A DNA stretch of 64,000 nucleotides from Francisella sp. SYW-9 (GTDB lineage: Bacteria; Pseudomonadota; Gammaproteobacteria; Francisellales; Francisellaceae), in contig NZ_VXKQ01000009.1 of NCBI RefSeq assembly GCF_008711465.1, forward strand, positions 124,001-188,000, read 5' to 3'. A program made the position numbers and the translations under genes. Of the stretch, positions 54,112 through 63,764 are shown one piece after another. The notes below the pieces were generated by a model. That model saw only the letters and a program-made list of their open reading frames with translations, did not search any database and was not told the origin of the DNA. Within the stretch, counting starts at the first letter, position 1; each line of letters opens with the position of its first letter.

Positions 54112-54454
54112 CTTTTGTTTAACAAAACAAAATATACTTAATAAGAGTGAGATCAAGCAGGCTTTTGATAACGTTGATAATAAACTAAGCACGTTACACT
54201 TTACTTTCTTGCTAAGCAAAAGAAACACTAAAGATCCTGGTATATGTGTGATCTTACCTAAAAAAAGCATAAAAAAAGCTACTAAAAGAAATCTTTGTCG
54301 AAGGCTTGTTAAAGAGTTTTTTCGTTTAAACAAATTTTTCTTAGACCAAAAAAGCCTGATTGTACTGAGCAAAAAACCGGCATCTCAAGCTACTAAGGAA
54401 GAATTGTGGCAATCTATAGAAAAATTCTCTCATTTTTTAAAAGAATCGCAATAG
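54104..54454 (+). CDS. rnpA: Ribonuclease P protein component
   Basis: Protein cofactor of RNase P, which trims the 5' ends of precursor tRNAs. The 116-residue product starts at GTG inside rpmH. The family's RNA-binding signature appears as [18 protein letters not shown] (about 61-78), with FLLSKRN upstream. Overlap with rpmH on one side and yidD on the other (49 bases) is typical of the family. Confidence 0.95.
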   Translation: MHNFCLTKQNILNKSEIKQAFDNVDNKLSTLHFTFLLSKRNTKDPGICVILPKKSIKKATKRNLCRRLVKEFFRLNKFFLDQKSLIVLSKKPASQATKEELWQSIEKFSHFLKESQ

Positions 54455-54684
54455 TTCCTTTTGTACTATTAATCAAGTTTTATCGCTATTTTATTAGTCC
54501 CTTTCTACCCGCTAGATGTAGATATTATCCAACTTGTTCTGCATATGCTCTAGAAGCTCTAAAATCTCATGGTATACTAAAGGGATTGTATTTAACCATA
54601 CGTAGGCTCTTGCGTTGCCATCCATTAGCAAAAAGAGACTACTTTGACCCAGTTCCGGCAAAAATAAAAGGTTTAAAAAAATAA
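54406..54684 (+). CDS. yidD: Membrane protein insertion factor YidD
   Basis: Small membrane-associated protein that assists YidC-dependent insertion. The 92-residue product has an amphipathic/hydrophobic N terminus ([18 protein letters not shown]), then the conserved [16 protein letters not shown] with paired cysteines and [19 protein letters not shown]. The GTG start at 54406 overlaps rnpA, and the stop overlaps the yidC start by one base. The exact start is uncertain. Confidence 0.92.
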   Translation: MAIYRKILSFFKRIAIVPFVLLIKFYRYFISPFLPARCRYYPTCSAYALEALKSHGILKGLYLTIRRLLRCHPLAKRDYFDPVPAKIKGLKK

Positions 54685-56336
54685 TGAAAGCTAATCATGT
54701 AAGAATATTACTATTAATCATAATAGCAATAATGTTTATATCTCTAGTGGGCAAGTGGGAGCAAACCTTCCCTTCACACGACAATACGCAGCAACCTGCA
54801 AAAACTCAAGAGAATAGCCATTATACAAAATCTACAGATTCAACATCCAATGATGTAACAAAAGATCAGGCTCCTAGCTTAACAGCTAAAACAAGCTTCT
54901 CAAAATATGACAAAACTAATAGTGTAACTATAAACACCAAGGTTTTCAAAAACTTAAAAATCAGCCTACTAAATGGTGCTATCACTTCAGCATCTTTAAA
55001 AGACTACACAGTTAGTCTTAAAGATAAAACTCCTATGAACCTTCTAACTGAAAAACAAGGTTCTGAATACATTGCTAAGAGCAGCATTGTCATAGATAGA
55101 AAGCCAGTAAATGTTGAGTTCAAAAATCAAGGTATCAAGAAAGAAGGTGACAAACAAGTCCTAACTCTATCAGGTTCTATTGATGGCTTAAATATAACTA
55201 GAACATATACTTTTGATGACTCTAAGTATAATATCTCTATAGCTCAAAAAATTACTAACACTAGTTCTAATCCAATAAATGTAATTGTTGATGATTCGTT
55301 AGCTAGAGATTTTGATCCTGCCGGAGATAGCTTTAGCTTATTAAATGCTCATAGCTATACTTTCACTGGAGTTGCTTATTCAACTCCACAAGACAAGTTT
55401 AGAAAAGAATCTTTTAAAGATATATCTAAAACTAATGGCAAACCTACAGTTATTGATAATAACGGCCAAAGTTGGGTTGCATTTTTAGAGCATTATTTCT
55501 TGACTGCTTGGATACCACAATCATCAAACTCAAAAATATACTATAAAAACCTAAATGATAATGTTTTTGAAGCTGGTGAGTATACAAGTGTTACTATAGC
55601 ACCTAACCAATCACAAAATATTTCTTCTGTATTATATACAGGACCAATTATTAAGAACAATCTTGTTAGTCTAGCTCCTAATCTAGAAAAGACTCTAGAC
55701 TACGGTATGCTTTCATTCTTCTCAGAAATCATTTTCTGGGTTATGAGCCATATTCATGCTTTAGTTGGTAACTGGGGCTTATCTATTATCCTAGTTACGG
55801 TACTTATTAAGGCAATCTTCTACCCTCTTTCTGCTAAGAGCTACCGTTCTATGGCAAAAATGAGAATGTTACAGCCAAGAATCAAACGCCTTCAAGAGAC
55901 TTACAAGGATGATCGTCAAGTTCTTGGTAAAAAGATGATGGAAATGTATAAAGAGGAAAAAGTAAATCCTCTTGGTGGATGTTTACCTATGGTAATCCAG
56001 ATCCCTATATTCATATCATTATACTGGGTACTACTAGAGTCTGTAGAACTAAGACATGCTCCTTTTATTTTCTGGATTCATGACTTATCAATGAAAGATC
56101 CTTACTTTGTACTTCCTGTCTTAATGGGTCTATCAATGTTCTTACAGCAAAGACTTTCTCCAGCTCCAGCTGACCCTATGCAAGCTAAGATAATGATGTT
56201 CTTACCTGTAATATTCACATTCCTATTTGCATCATTCCCATCTGGACTTGTGCTATACTGGTTAACAAACAACCTAATAAGTATCTTGCAACAATGGACA
56301 ATAACAAAACGCTATCAGGCAACACACAAAAAATAA
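54684..56336 (+). CDS. yidC: Membrane protein insertase YidC
   Basis: Inserts and folds inner-membrane proteins, alone or with SecYEG. The 550-residue product has a first membrane helix (about 7-23), a large periplasmic beta domain (about 40-330) and the conserved insertase core (about 345-540). Landmarks are HIHALVGNWGLSIILVTVLIK with the charged loop KMRMLQPRIKRLQETY, PLGGCLPMVIQIPIFISLYW, and FASFPSGLVLYWLTNNLISI. It follows yidD directly, as in most gammaproteobacteria. Confidence 0.98.
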   Translation: MKANHVRILLLIIIAIMFISLVGKWEQTFPSHDNTQQPAKTQENSHYTKSTDSTSNDVTKDQAPSLTAKTSFSKYDKTNSVTINTKVFKNLKISLLNGAITSASLKDYTVSLKDKTPMNLLTEKQGSEYIAKSSIVIDRKPVNVEFKNQGIKKEGDKQVLTLSGSIDGLNITRTYTFDDSKYNISIAQKITNTSSNPINVIVDDSLARDFDPAGDSFSLLNAHSYTFTGVAYSTPQDKFRKESFKDISKTNGKPTVIDNNGQSWVAFLEHYFLTAWIPQSSNSKIYYKNLNDNVFEAGEYTSVTIAPNQSQNISSVLYTGPIIKNNLVSLAPNLEKTLDYGMLSFFSEIIFWVMSHIHALVGNWGLSIILVTVLIKAIFYPLSAKSYRSMAKMRMLQPRIKRLQETYKDDRQVLGKKMMEMYKEEKVNPLGGCLPMVIQIPIFISLYWVLLESVELRHAPFIFWIHDLSMKDPYFVLPVLMGLSMFLQQRLSPAPADPMQAKIMMFLPVIFTFLFASFPSGLVLYWLTNNLISILQQWTITKRYQATHKK

Positions 56337-56350
56337 TATTTTTCTAGTCT

Positions 56351-57253
56351 ATGAATAAATCTTTTCTAAAACCAAAATATTGGAGTATCTGGATCTTAGT
56401 TGGTCTATGTAAAGCTGTTGTAAATACCCTTCCATATAAGGTACTAATGCGACTAGCAATTGGTATTGGCTTTTTAGCGAAGCCTCTTGCAAAAAAACGT
56501 AATCAAATCGCTGTTACAAACTTAAAGATTGCTTTTCCTGAAAAATCAGACCAAGAAATAAAAAAACTTGCTGATGAAAGCTATAAATCTGCATGCATGG
56601 CAGGCTTTGAAAGCTTAATAGCTTGGTTTATGTCAGATAAGAACTTTAAGAAATTAAATATAGACACATCTGAGTTTGACACTTTTATCAACACTCATAA
56701 TGACCCAAACAAGACACTTTTAGCCTTAGGGTTTCACTTTCATTCCTTAGAAATTGCAGGAAGATATGTTGGTGATAATATTAAACCTCTCTCAATAATG
56801 TATCAAAAGCATAGTAGCCCTTTAATGGAGCACATCATAACTACTTCCCGTGAAAAGTATATTGACAAATGCTTTCAGCGTAAAAACATAGTCTCTGTAA
56901 TAAAGAGCCTAAAAAGAGGAATGACGATGTGGTATGCACCTGATCAAGACTTTAAAGAGCATATTATTTTCGTAGACTTCTTCAATAAGCTTTGCTCTAC
57001 TTTAACAGTTACACCATGGTTAGCACAAAAGACTGGTGCTACAGTAGTTCCTATGTATTATGTTAGAAAAAAAGATCTCTCAGGATATAAACTAATTTCT
57101 TGTGAGCCAATTGAGTTTACAGGTGATCCATACAAGGATGCTAACATGACAAATCGATTCCTTGAAAGTGCTATTCGTAAGTATCCTGAACAGTACTTAT
57201 GGCAACACCGTCGCTATAAAACAAGGCCAGAAGGTGAAGAAGCTATATATTAA
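56351..57253 (+). CDS. lpxL: Lipid A-type acyltransferase (LpxL/HtrB family), copy 1
   Basis: A 300-residue inner-membrane acyltransferase of the LpxL/HtrB/MsbB family, which adds secondary acyl chains to lipid A precursors. One N-terminal membrane segment precedes the catalytic H-x4-D/E motif, seen as GFHFHSLEIAGR near residues 130-142. Other family blocks are [34 protein letters not shown] and the ending [14 protein letters not shown]. First of three tandem paralogues 14 bases after yidC; the pair differences are spread evenly, so they are old duplicates. Confidence 0.9.
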   Translation: MNKSFLKPKYWSIWILVGLCKAVVNTLPYKVLMRLAIGIGFLAKPLAKKRNQIAVTNLKIAFPEKSDQEIKKLADESYKSACMAGFESLIAWFMSDKNFKKLNIDTSEFDTFINTHNDPNKTLLALGFHFHSLEIAGRYVGDNIKPLSIMYQKHSSPLMEHIITTSREKYIDKCFQRKNIVSVIKSLKRGMTMWYAPDQDFKEHIIFVDFFNKLCSTLTVTPWLAQKTGATVVPMYYVRKKDLSGYKLISCEPIEFTGDPYKDANMTNRFLESAIRKYPEQYLWQHRRYKTRPEGEEAIY

Positions 57254-57300
57254 TAGATCTTCATTATGTAGGTATTGATGATTAAATAGAGAGGTTAAAA

Positions 57301-58203
57301 ATGGATAAATATCTTTTAAAACCTAAATACTGGGGAATATGGTTTCTAATTTTTATCGCTAAAATACTCGTCAATACACTTTCATATAAAACCCTTATGC
57401 AACTTGCAGTCTTTATTGGCTATTTAACAAAGCCCATAATTAAAAAACGTCAGAGAATTACTTTAATCAACTTAAAAATCGCATTTCCTCAAAAATCAGA
57501 TAAAGAAATAAAAAAACTTGCTAGTGAAAGTTACAAGTCAGCATGTATGGCTGGGTTTGAGAGTTTAATTGCATGGTTTATGTCAGAAAAAAACTTTAAA
57601 AAAATAAGCTTTGATGATTCTGAACTAACTACATTTATAAGTGCCCATAATGATAAAGATAGAGCTACTATCTGTTTAGGCTTTCACTTTCACACATTAG
57701 AAATAGTTGGCCGCCACTCAGGAAGCAATTATTCACCATTAACATTAATGTATCAAAAACATAAGAATCCACTAATGGAATACTTAATTACATCATCACG
57801 AAAGAAGTATGTCTATGAGTGCTTTCACAGAAAGAATATTATACCAGTAATTAAAAGTCTCAAAAAAAAATACACGTTATGGTATGCCCCTGACCAAGAT
57901 TTTAGAGAGCACATTATCTTTGTCCCATTTTTTGATAAGCTATGCTCTACCCTTAAAGTTACCCCTTGGCTTGCTCAAAAAACTAATGCTGTAGTTGTTC
58001 CAACATATTACATTAGAAAACCTGATTTATCTGGTTATAAAATAATATCTGGAAAACCTCTAGAGTTTACAGGTGACGATTATACAGATGCAAAAATGAC
58101 TAATGAATTCCTTGAAGCTGCTATTCGCAAGTATCCTGAACAATACCTATGGCAACATAGACGCTATAAAACAAGACCTCCGGGCGAAGAAAAAATTTAT
58201 TAG
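57301..58203 (+). CDS. lpxL: Lipid A-type acyltransferase (LpxL/HtrB family), copy 2
   Basis: A 300-residue paralogue of the preceding gene, with the same domain order. The active-site block reads GFHFHTLEIVGRH and is followed by [24 protein letters not shown] and [17 protein letters not shown]. It is the copy most similar to copy 1. Which acyl chain or position it serves cannot be told from sequence. A ribosome binding site (AGAGAGG) lies upstream. Confidence 0.88.
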   Translation: MDKYLLKPKYWGIWFLIFIAKILVNTLSYKTLMQLAVFIGYLTKPIIKKRQRITLINLKIAFPQKSDKEIKKLASESYKSACMAGFESLIAWFMSEKNFKKISFDDSELTTFISAHNDKDRATICLGFHFHTLEIVGRHSGSNYSPLTLMYQKHKNPLMEYLITSSRKKYVYECFHRKNIIPVIKSLKKKYTLWYAPDQDFREHIIFVPFFDKLCSTLKVTPWLAQKTNAVVVPTYYIRKPDLSGYKIISGKPLEFTGDDYTDAKMTNEFLEAAIRKYPEQYLWQHRRYKTRPPGEEKIY

Positions 58204-58264
58204 TTATTTATGATTAGAGGACTATATGTTAGAATTGGAATTAGTACCTTAACTTAAGAGTAAA

Positions 58265-59188
58265 ATGAGCAGTAAGAACTTTAAACCTGAAAACTGGGGA
58301 ATATGGATTATAGTTGGCATAATGAATTATGCTTCTAAGCTGCCTTTATTTACACATAAGTATATTGTTTTATTTATTGGGTTTATAATTAAGCCTTTCT
58401 TAAAAAGCCGAAATACAATTGCCCGAGAAAACCTTAAAATCGCTTACCCAGAGAAATCAGATAAAGAAATAGAAAAACTCGTCAAGAAAAGCTACTATTC
58501 TATGGTACTTTCCGGTGCTGAAACTACTGCAGCTTGGTTTTTATCAAAAAAAAGATTTAACAAAATAGAGTTTGAATGGGCCGATGGTTCAAGAGAAATA
58601 TTTGAAAAATACCACAATGATCCTAAGCAAAAGTTAATTACATTAGGCTTTCATTTTCACTGTATTGAAATAATTGGACGATATATAGGCCAAGAGTTTC
58701 CTCCTTTTACAGTAATGTACCAAAAAAACAGTAATGCTCTTATAGAGGATTTGATAAAGAAATATCGTGAGAAAAACCTTTATAAATGTCTTGATAGTAA
58801 AAATTTTATTTCTGTAATTAGGAGTATAAAAAAAGGCTACAGTATGTGGTATGCTCCAGATCAGGATTTTGGCTTAGAAAGTTCAGGTATTGAGAACTCA
58901 GTTTTTGCACCTTTTTTTGGTAAACTTTGTGCTACCCTTACTGTAACTCCATGGCTTGCTCAAAAAACTGGAGCTGTTGTACTACCAGTCTACTACGTAA
59001 GGGAAGAATGCTTAAAAAAATATAAAATTGTAATGGGAGAACCTTTAGAGTTTACAGGCGATACCTACAAAGATGCAGAGATAACGAATAAATTTCTTGA
59101 GAATGCTATTCGTAAATACCCAGAACAATATTTATGGCAACATAGACGCTATAGAACAAGACCAAATAGCGAGCCTCAAATTTACTAG
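58265..59188 (+). CDS. Lipid A-type acyltransferase (LpxL/HtrB family), copy 3
   Basis: A 307-residue, more divergent third copy. It keeps the catalytic block [13 protein letters not shown], the [10 protein letters not shown] segment and the ending [14 protein letters not shown]. It has a small insertion ([16 protein letters not shown]) after the DQDF motif, like the longer loop of E. coli LpxL. This suggests different acyl-chain or acceptor specificity from copies 1 and 2. It is followed 11 bases later by a pilin gene. Confidence 0.87.
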   Translation: MSSKNFKPENWGIWIIVGIMNYASKLPLFTHKYIVLFIGFIIKPFLKSRNTIARENLKIAYPEKSDKEIEKLVKKSYYSMVLSGAETTAAWFLSKKRFNKIEFEWADGSREIFEKYHNDPKQKLITLGFHFHCIEIIGRYIGQEFPPFTVMYQKNSNALIEDLIKKYREKNLYKCLDSKNFISVIRSIKKGYSMWYAPDQDFGLESSGIENSVFAPFFGKLCATLTVTPWLAQKTGAVVLPVYYVREECLKKYKIVMGEPLEFTGDTYKDAEITNKFLENAIRKYPEQYLWQHRRYRTRPNSEPQIY

Positions 59189-59199
59189 AGTTTATAGAA

Positions 59200-59616
59200 A
59201 TGTTTAAAAAAAAGTTTTTACTTATAGTTAAGGGATTTTCTTTAGTTGAGCTAATGGTTGTAATAGCAATTATAGCTATACTTGCCTCTATTGGTATACC
59301 AATGTATAACAACTATGTATTAAGAAGCCATCGTAGCGAAGCAACTTCTGAGCTATTAGCAGCATCAAACGCTGCAGATAGTTTTGAAATTCGTAATGGT
59401 TCATACCCATCTGATAGCAACATAAACTCTTTCTACCATGCAAATTCTCAAACTGGGCTTTATAGCCTAGCTTATACCAGTATAAACTCAGGCTCAGGAT
59501 ATACTATTACAGCGACAGCACAAGGAACACAGACAGCTGACTCTCCTTGTATAAATATTCAACTACAGGTCAATGGTGCTATTGTTGATAGAACACCTAC
59601 AGCATGCTGGGATTAA
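59200..59616 (+). CDS. Type IV pilin (PilA/PilE-like)
   Basis: A 138-residue major-type prepilin. A basic leader ([12 protein letters not shown]) ends at Gly12; the mature N terminus is [20 protein letters not shown] with Glu at position 5, followed by [15 protein letters not shown]. Two cysteines near the C terminus (SPCINIQ and TACWD) would form the D-region disulfide loop. Processing by a PilD-type peptidase and assembly into a pilus or type II pseudopilus is expected. It sits between the acyltransferases and efp. Confidence 0.9.
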   Translation: MFKKKFLLIVKGFSLVELMVVIAIIAILASIGIPMYNNYVLRSHRSEATSELLAASNAADSFEIRNGSYPSDSNINSFYHANSQTGLYSLAYTSINSGSGYTITATAQGTQTADSPCINIQLQVNGAIVDRTPTACWD

Positions 59617-59660
59617 TAAAACCATAAAATATTCAATTAGAAAATCAAGGACTACTAAAA

Positions 59661-60230
59661 ATGGCAAATTACAGTACAAACGAATTTAAAGGTGGCTTAA
59701 AAGTTTTAATAGATGGTAACCCTATGGTTATTGTTGAAAATGAATTTGTTAAGCCTGGTAAAGGGCAAGCTTTTAATAGAGTCAAACTTAAGAATCTCCT
59801 TAACGATCGTATTATAGAAAAAACTTTTAAATCAGGTGAGTCTGTTGAGGCCGCTGATGTAGAAGAGTTAACAGCCGTATACTCATATTTTGATGGCGAT
59901 AGCTATGTCTTTATGCATCCAGAGACATTCGAGCAATATATGGTTTCTGAAGAAGGATTAGGTGAAGCTAAAAAATGGTTAAAAGATCAAGATGAGTATC
60001 AAGTAATTTTATTTAATGGTCTGCCTATTTCAATTATTCCTCCTAACTTTGTAAATCTTGAGATTATCGAAACAGATCCTGGCTTAAAAGGTGATACTGC
60101 TGGAACTGGTGGTAAACCTGCGACATTATCTACTGGAGCAGTTGTAAGAGTCCCTCTTTTTGTGCAAACTGGTGAAGTTATTAAAGTAGATACAAGAACA
60201 TCTAGCTATGTATCTAGAGTTAAGGACTAA
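59661..60230 (+). CDS. efp: Elongation factor P
   Basis: Relieves ribosome stalling at consecutive prolines. The 189-residue product has the three-domain layout of EF-P. The loop [16 protein letters not shown] carries Lys34, the residue that is beta-lysylated or otherwise modified in many bacteria. [13 protein letters not shown]-like blocks ([18 protein letters not shown]) and a late [20 protein letters not shown] are also typical. No EpmA or EpmB gene is in view, so the modification cannot be judged. orn follows 6 bases later. Confidence 0.97.
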   Translation: MANYSTNEFKGGLKVLIDGNPMVIVENEFVKPGKGQAFNRVKLKNLLNDRIIEKTFKSGESVEAADVEELTAVYSYFDGDSYVFMHPETFEQYMVSEEGLGEAKKWLKDQDEYQVILFNGLPISIIPPNFVNLEIIETDPGLKGDTAGTGGKPATLSTGAVVRVPLFVQTGEVIKVDTRTSSYVSRVKD

Positions 60231-60236
60231 TAGATC

Positions 60237-60773
60237 ATGCAGTCTTCAAATAACTTAGTTTGGATTGACCTAGAGATGACAGGTCTTGATGTAGAAGAAT
60301 GTAAAATCATTGAGATCGCTGCAATTATCACAGATAAAGATTTAAATGTAGTTGCTGAAGCTGAGCCTATCGCAATCTACCAACCTAATGAAGTCTTAGA
60401 AACTATGAATGAATGGTGTATCAAGACTCATGGCGAAACAGGTCTTACTCAGAGAGTTAAAGATAGCAAAATTTCTCTTGAAGAGGCTGAGCTAAAGGTT
60501 CTTGATTTTATCAAACAATATGTACCATATCAAAGCTCTCCTTTATGCGGCAACTCAATATGGCAAGATAGAAGATTTTTAGCTAAATATATGCCAAAAA
60601 TAGATGACTATTGCCACTATAGGATGCTCGATGTTACAAGCTTAAAACTTCTAAATGAATACTGGGGTGATGGAGAGTTTTTTAATAAGAAAGCTACCCA
60701 CAAAGCACTAGATGATATCCAAGAATCCATAGAGGAACTAAAGTTTTATAGAAAGAAACTATTATCACTTTAA
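60237..60773 (+). CDS. orn: Oligoribonuclease
   Basis: 3'-to-5' exonuclease of the DEDDh family that degrades short oligoribonucleotides and the linear dinucleotides from cyclic-di-GMP turnover. The 178-residue product shows DLEMTGLD (Asp11, Glu13), the CGNSIWQDRRFL segment with the third acidic residue, and HKALDDIQESI with the final His and Asp. It is 6 bases after efp and is probably co-transcribed with it. Confidence 0.96.
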   Translation: MQSSNNLVWIDLEMTGLDVEECKIIEIAAIITDKDLNVVAEAEPIAIYQPNEVLETMNEWCIKTHGETGLTQRVKDSKISLEEAELKVLDFIKQYVPYQSSPLCGNSIWQDRRFLAKYMPKIDDYCHYRMLDVTSLKLLNEYWGDGEFFNKKATHKALDDIQESIEELKFYRKKLLSL

Positions 60774-60786
60774 AGAGATAAACTAA

Positions 60787-61330
60787 ATAAAGAAAATATT
60801 AATTTTAGGTATTTCAGCTCTTTTAATAGCTAGTTGTTCTACCCATCCTATCTGATGAGACATGACAAAACATCACTCCTGAGCAACAAGCTCAAGCTTA
60901 TCAACAGCAGCAGGAAATTGCTAACATAAAGCTCATCCTGAGTATGGCCAGTATATCCAATGTGTGATTAGAAAAGGTCAGTTATCAAGCTTTCATAAAT
61001 AATTGAAATGATATTTAAGCATTTAGTTTTGATACGATTAAAGGTAAAACTACTACATCTAACCTAACCTATTATCAAAACAACAATAAGTTTTTTAATG
61101 AAAGCCAACAACTATATATCTCATTAATAGGATCTCAGATTAAGATTTGTAAGGACCTAAATACTTTTTTAGATGACTGTTCTGTAATAACCGCAAGGAT
61201 GCCACAATATGCAAAAGGTGCTAGAGTAGAAATAACTTCTGGAATAATTAAAGGTACTGCTAGATGCAATATGATTTATGATAATGATCAAATACTAGGA
61301 GTAAGCCCTAATATCACAACAAATATTTGA
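60787..61330 (+). pseudogene. Frameshifted lipoprotein pseudogene
   Basis: A decayed gene in a 654-base gap. Frame 1 from 60787 (ATA where ATG is expected) reads KKILILGISALLIASCSTHP, a lipoprotein signal with lipobox IASC, then meets two stops. A second frame continues TPEQQAQAYQQQQEIAN, a third HPEYGQYIQCVIRKGQLSS, and after further stops the first frame resumes at about 61019 for about 103 residues (AFSFDTIKGKTTTSNLTYY ... ILGVSPNITTNI) to the TGA at 61328-61330. At least two indels and several stops are needed. It resembles the start of a small surface lipoprotein; the family is not recognised. Confidence 0.85.
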
Positions 61331-61347
61331 TAATAATTCTCATTATC
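61329..61347 (+). promoter_or_regulatory. Fur box upstream of feoB
   Basis: GATAATAATTCTCATTATC matches the 19-bp Fur consensus GATAATGATAATCATTATC at 16 positions. It overlaps the stop codon of the lipoprotein pseudogene, about 80 bases before feoB. A candidate -10, TATACT, lies at 61374-61379. Iron repression of feoB is expected. Confidence 0.75.
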
Positions 61348-61427
61348 GTATATCACAATCAATTATCTTTTGCTATACTTGTTACACCAAATTACCTTTT
61401 AAAAAAATATATTCTAGAGTACAAATT

Positions 61428-63656
61428 ATGAAATATGCTTTAGTTGGCAACCCAAACTGTGGTAAAACAACGATATTTAACTCACTAACAGGTCTTAATC
61501 AAAAAGTTGGCAATTGGTCTGGCGTTACTGTTGACAAGAAAGTAGGTACTTTAAATTCAAATAACAAAAAAATAGAAATTATCGATATACCTGGTATCTA
61601 TTCTTTATCGGTTTCAGATGAAAATTCAATTGATGAGCAAATAGCTTATTCTTTTATTGTCAAAGAAAAACCAAATGCGATTATTAATGTTGTAGATGCA
61701 TCAAATTTAAATAGAAGCTTATATCTAACTGTTCAACTTATAGAGCTTGGCCTACCAGTGATTTTAGCTGTAAACATGGTAGATGTTGCGACTAAAAAGG
61801 GAATTGTAATACATTATGATAAGTTAGAAAAAATTCTAGGATGTAAAGTTTTACCTATAGTTGGCTCAAAAAATATTGGCATTCAGGATCTAAAGCAAAC
61901 TTTAGCAACTCCTCAAAAGACTCCAAGTTTTGATCTTACAAAATTCTACCCTAAAACAGTATTTAACTTAGAAAAGCAAATTAGCAATCTTCGTCATAAT
62001 CATATAGGTAACCTATGGCTTACAACTGAGTTACTTGATGGTAGAGACATCCAAATTACTCAAGAAATTAATGCTAAAGACTTAGATACTCTAGAAAAAT
62101 CTATAGATAGAAAGCAAAATTTTGATATTGCTAAATCTCGTTATCAAGCTGTTGCTGAGATTATAAATACTTCAACAGAAAATAAAAAGATATCACGTAT
62201 TAATCTAACAAGTGCTCTAGATGCAATATGTATGAATAAATACTTAGGTGTACCAGTATTCTTACTGATGATGTACCTAATGTTTCTATTTTCTATTACC
62301 TTAGGAGCTGCTGTACAGCCTCTATTTGATGATTTCTCTAGCGCTATATTTATTGATGGTGTTGCTTATTATTCACACCTAATAGGTTTACCAATAACTG
62401 TCACTGAAATATTATCTCAAGGGTTTGGTACTGGTATTAATACTGTTTTAGCATTTATACCTCAAATAGGCTTCTTATTTATATTTCTTTCAATCCTTGA
62501 AGATTCTGGCTATATGTCACGAGCGGCATTTGTAATGGATAAATTTATGCAATCTATTGGCTTATCAGGTAAAGCTTTTGTCCCTCTTATAGTAGGCTTT
62601 GGTTGTAATGTTGCCTCTGTAATGGCTGCTAGAACTCTAGAGACACGAAAAGATCGACTTATGACTATTATGATGTCACCTTTTATGTCTTGTGGAGCTA
62701 GGCTAGCAATATTTTCAGTTTTTGCGACTGCCTTCTTTCCAAACCATGGTGCATCTATAATATTCTTACTTTATATCACAGGCATAATAGGTGCCATCAT
62801 AACTGGTTATGTAATTAAATTTACCTTTCTAAAAGGCGACACATCCCCATTTATTCTAGATATTCCAAACTATCACCTTCCTCATGCTAAGACAATTATG
62901 CTATATAGTTGGAATAGGCTAAAATCATTTCTTATCCGTGCAGGTAAGGTTATTGTACCTGTTGCAATTATTGTTGGAAGTTTAAATAGTATTTACGTAT
63001 CTAAAGATGAAACCCTTCTAAGCTATGGAAGTAAAGAGATAACGCCTATATTAAATCCAATTGGGGTTAGTAATGATAACTGGCCAGCAACTGTCGGTCT
63101 AGTAACTGGAACACTTGCAAAGGAAGTTGTTGTTGGTACTCTAAATACTATTTATACTCAAGCTGATGATGATGGTATACCAAAAAGCTTTAGTGCTATT
63201 GATAGTTTTAAACAAGCTGTAAGTACTACAATAGATAACTTCAAACATATTGATTTTAATCCAATAACTTCAAATGAGGCTGATGCAAATATGAGTACTG
63301 CTGCTATGGGTAATATGGTTAGCAAGTTTGGTTCTGGTATTGCTGCTTTTTCATATTTGCTATTTGTGCTGTTATATATACCTTGTATATCTGTAATAGG
63401 CGCAACTGTTAGAGAAGCTACTCGTGGCTGGGCTATACTATCAATAATCTGGAGTACATCAATTGCATATGTGGCTGCATTATTGGTTTATCAAACAGCC
63501 AATATCATCAATACTCCTGTAAAATCAGTAAGCTATATTATTGGTGCTATCATTTATACCTTAATTATTGTTTTTACGATGAAATATTTATCAACTAAGA
63601 TAGGATTTGTCGCCAATCTTACAGGATGCTCAAGCTGTAACACTAAATGTTCTTAG
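61428..63656 (+). CDS. feoB: Ferrous iron transporter FeoB
   Basis: Main ferrous iron importer of many bacteria. The 742-residue product has an N-terminal G-protein domain with GNPNCGKTT (7-15), the switch region NWSGVTVDKK, IDIPGIYSLS, AVNMVD, and a GDI-like helical part. The membrane domain from about residue 270 carries the two Gate motifs, GFGCNVASVMAARTLETRKDR and, later, GTLAKEVVVGTLNTIYTQ. The C-terminal tail has CSSCNTKCS. No feoA or feoC lies next to it. A Fur box precedes it. Confidence 0.97.
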   Translation: MKYALVGNPNCGKTTIFNSLTGLNQKVGNWSGVTVDKKVGTLNSNNKKIEIIDIPGIYSLSVSDENSIDEQIAYSFIVKEKPNAIINVVDASNLNRSLYLTVQLIELGLPVILAVNMVDVATKKGIVIHYDKLEKILGCKVLPIVGSKNIGIQDLKQTLATPQKTPSFDLTKFYPKTVFNLEKQISNLRHNHIGNLWLTTELLDGRDIQITQEINAKDLDTLEKSIDRKQNFDIAKSRYQAVAEIINTSTENKKISRINLTSALDAICMNKYLGVPVFLLMMYLMFLFSITLGAAVQPLFDDFSSAIFIDGVAYYSHLIGLPITVTEILSQGFGTGINTVLAFIPQIGFLFIFLSILEDSGYMSRAAFVMDKFMQSIGLSGKAFVPLIVGFGCNVASVMAARTLETRKDRLMTIMMSPFMSCGARLAIFSVFATAFFPNHGASIIFLLYITGIIGAIITGYVIKFTFLKGDTSPFILDIPNYHLPHAKTIMLYSWNRLKSFLIRAGKVIVPVAIIVGSLNSIYVSKDETLLSYGSKEITPILNPIGVSNDNWPATVGLVTGTLAKEVVVGTLNTIYTQADDDGIPKSFSAIDSFKQAVSTTIDNFKHIDFNPITSNEADANMSTAAMGNMVSKFGSGIAAFSYLLFVLLYIPCISVIGATVREATRGWAILSIIWSTSIAYVAALLVYQTANIINTPVKSVSYIIGAIIYTLIIVFTMKYLSTKIGFVANLTGCSSCNTKCS

Positions 63657-63764
63657 GATTATTTTGAGATATAAATAAAATTTTCCATCTTCCTAAATTC
63701 TTGATATCTTTAACACAAAATTATATGATCTAATATTATAAGACTTAAAAACGTATAAAAGCTT

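Noticed and set aside
53870-54120. Possible replication origin near rpmH
   Set aside because: No cluster of DnaA boxes and no dnaA gene; only an ordinary promoter is seen.
54049-54372. 107-codon antisense frame across rnpA
   Set aside because: Shadow of the rnpA frame; no ribosome binding site and basic residues reflect the antisense of AT-rich codons.
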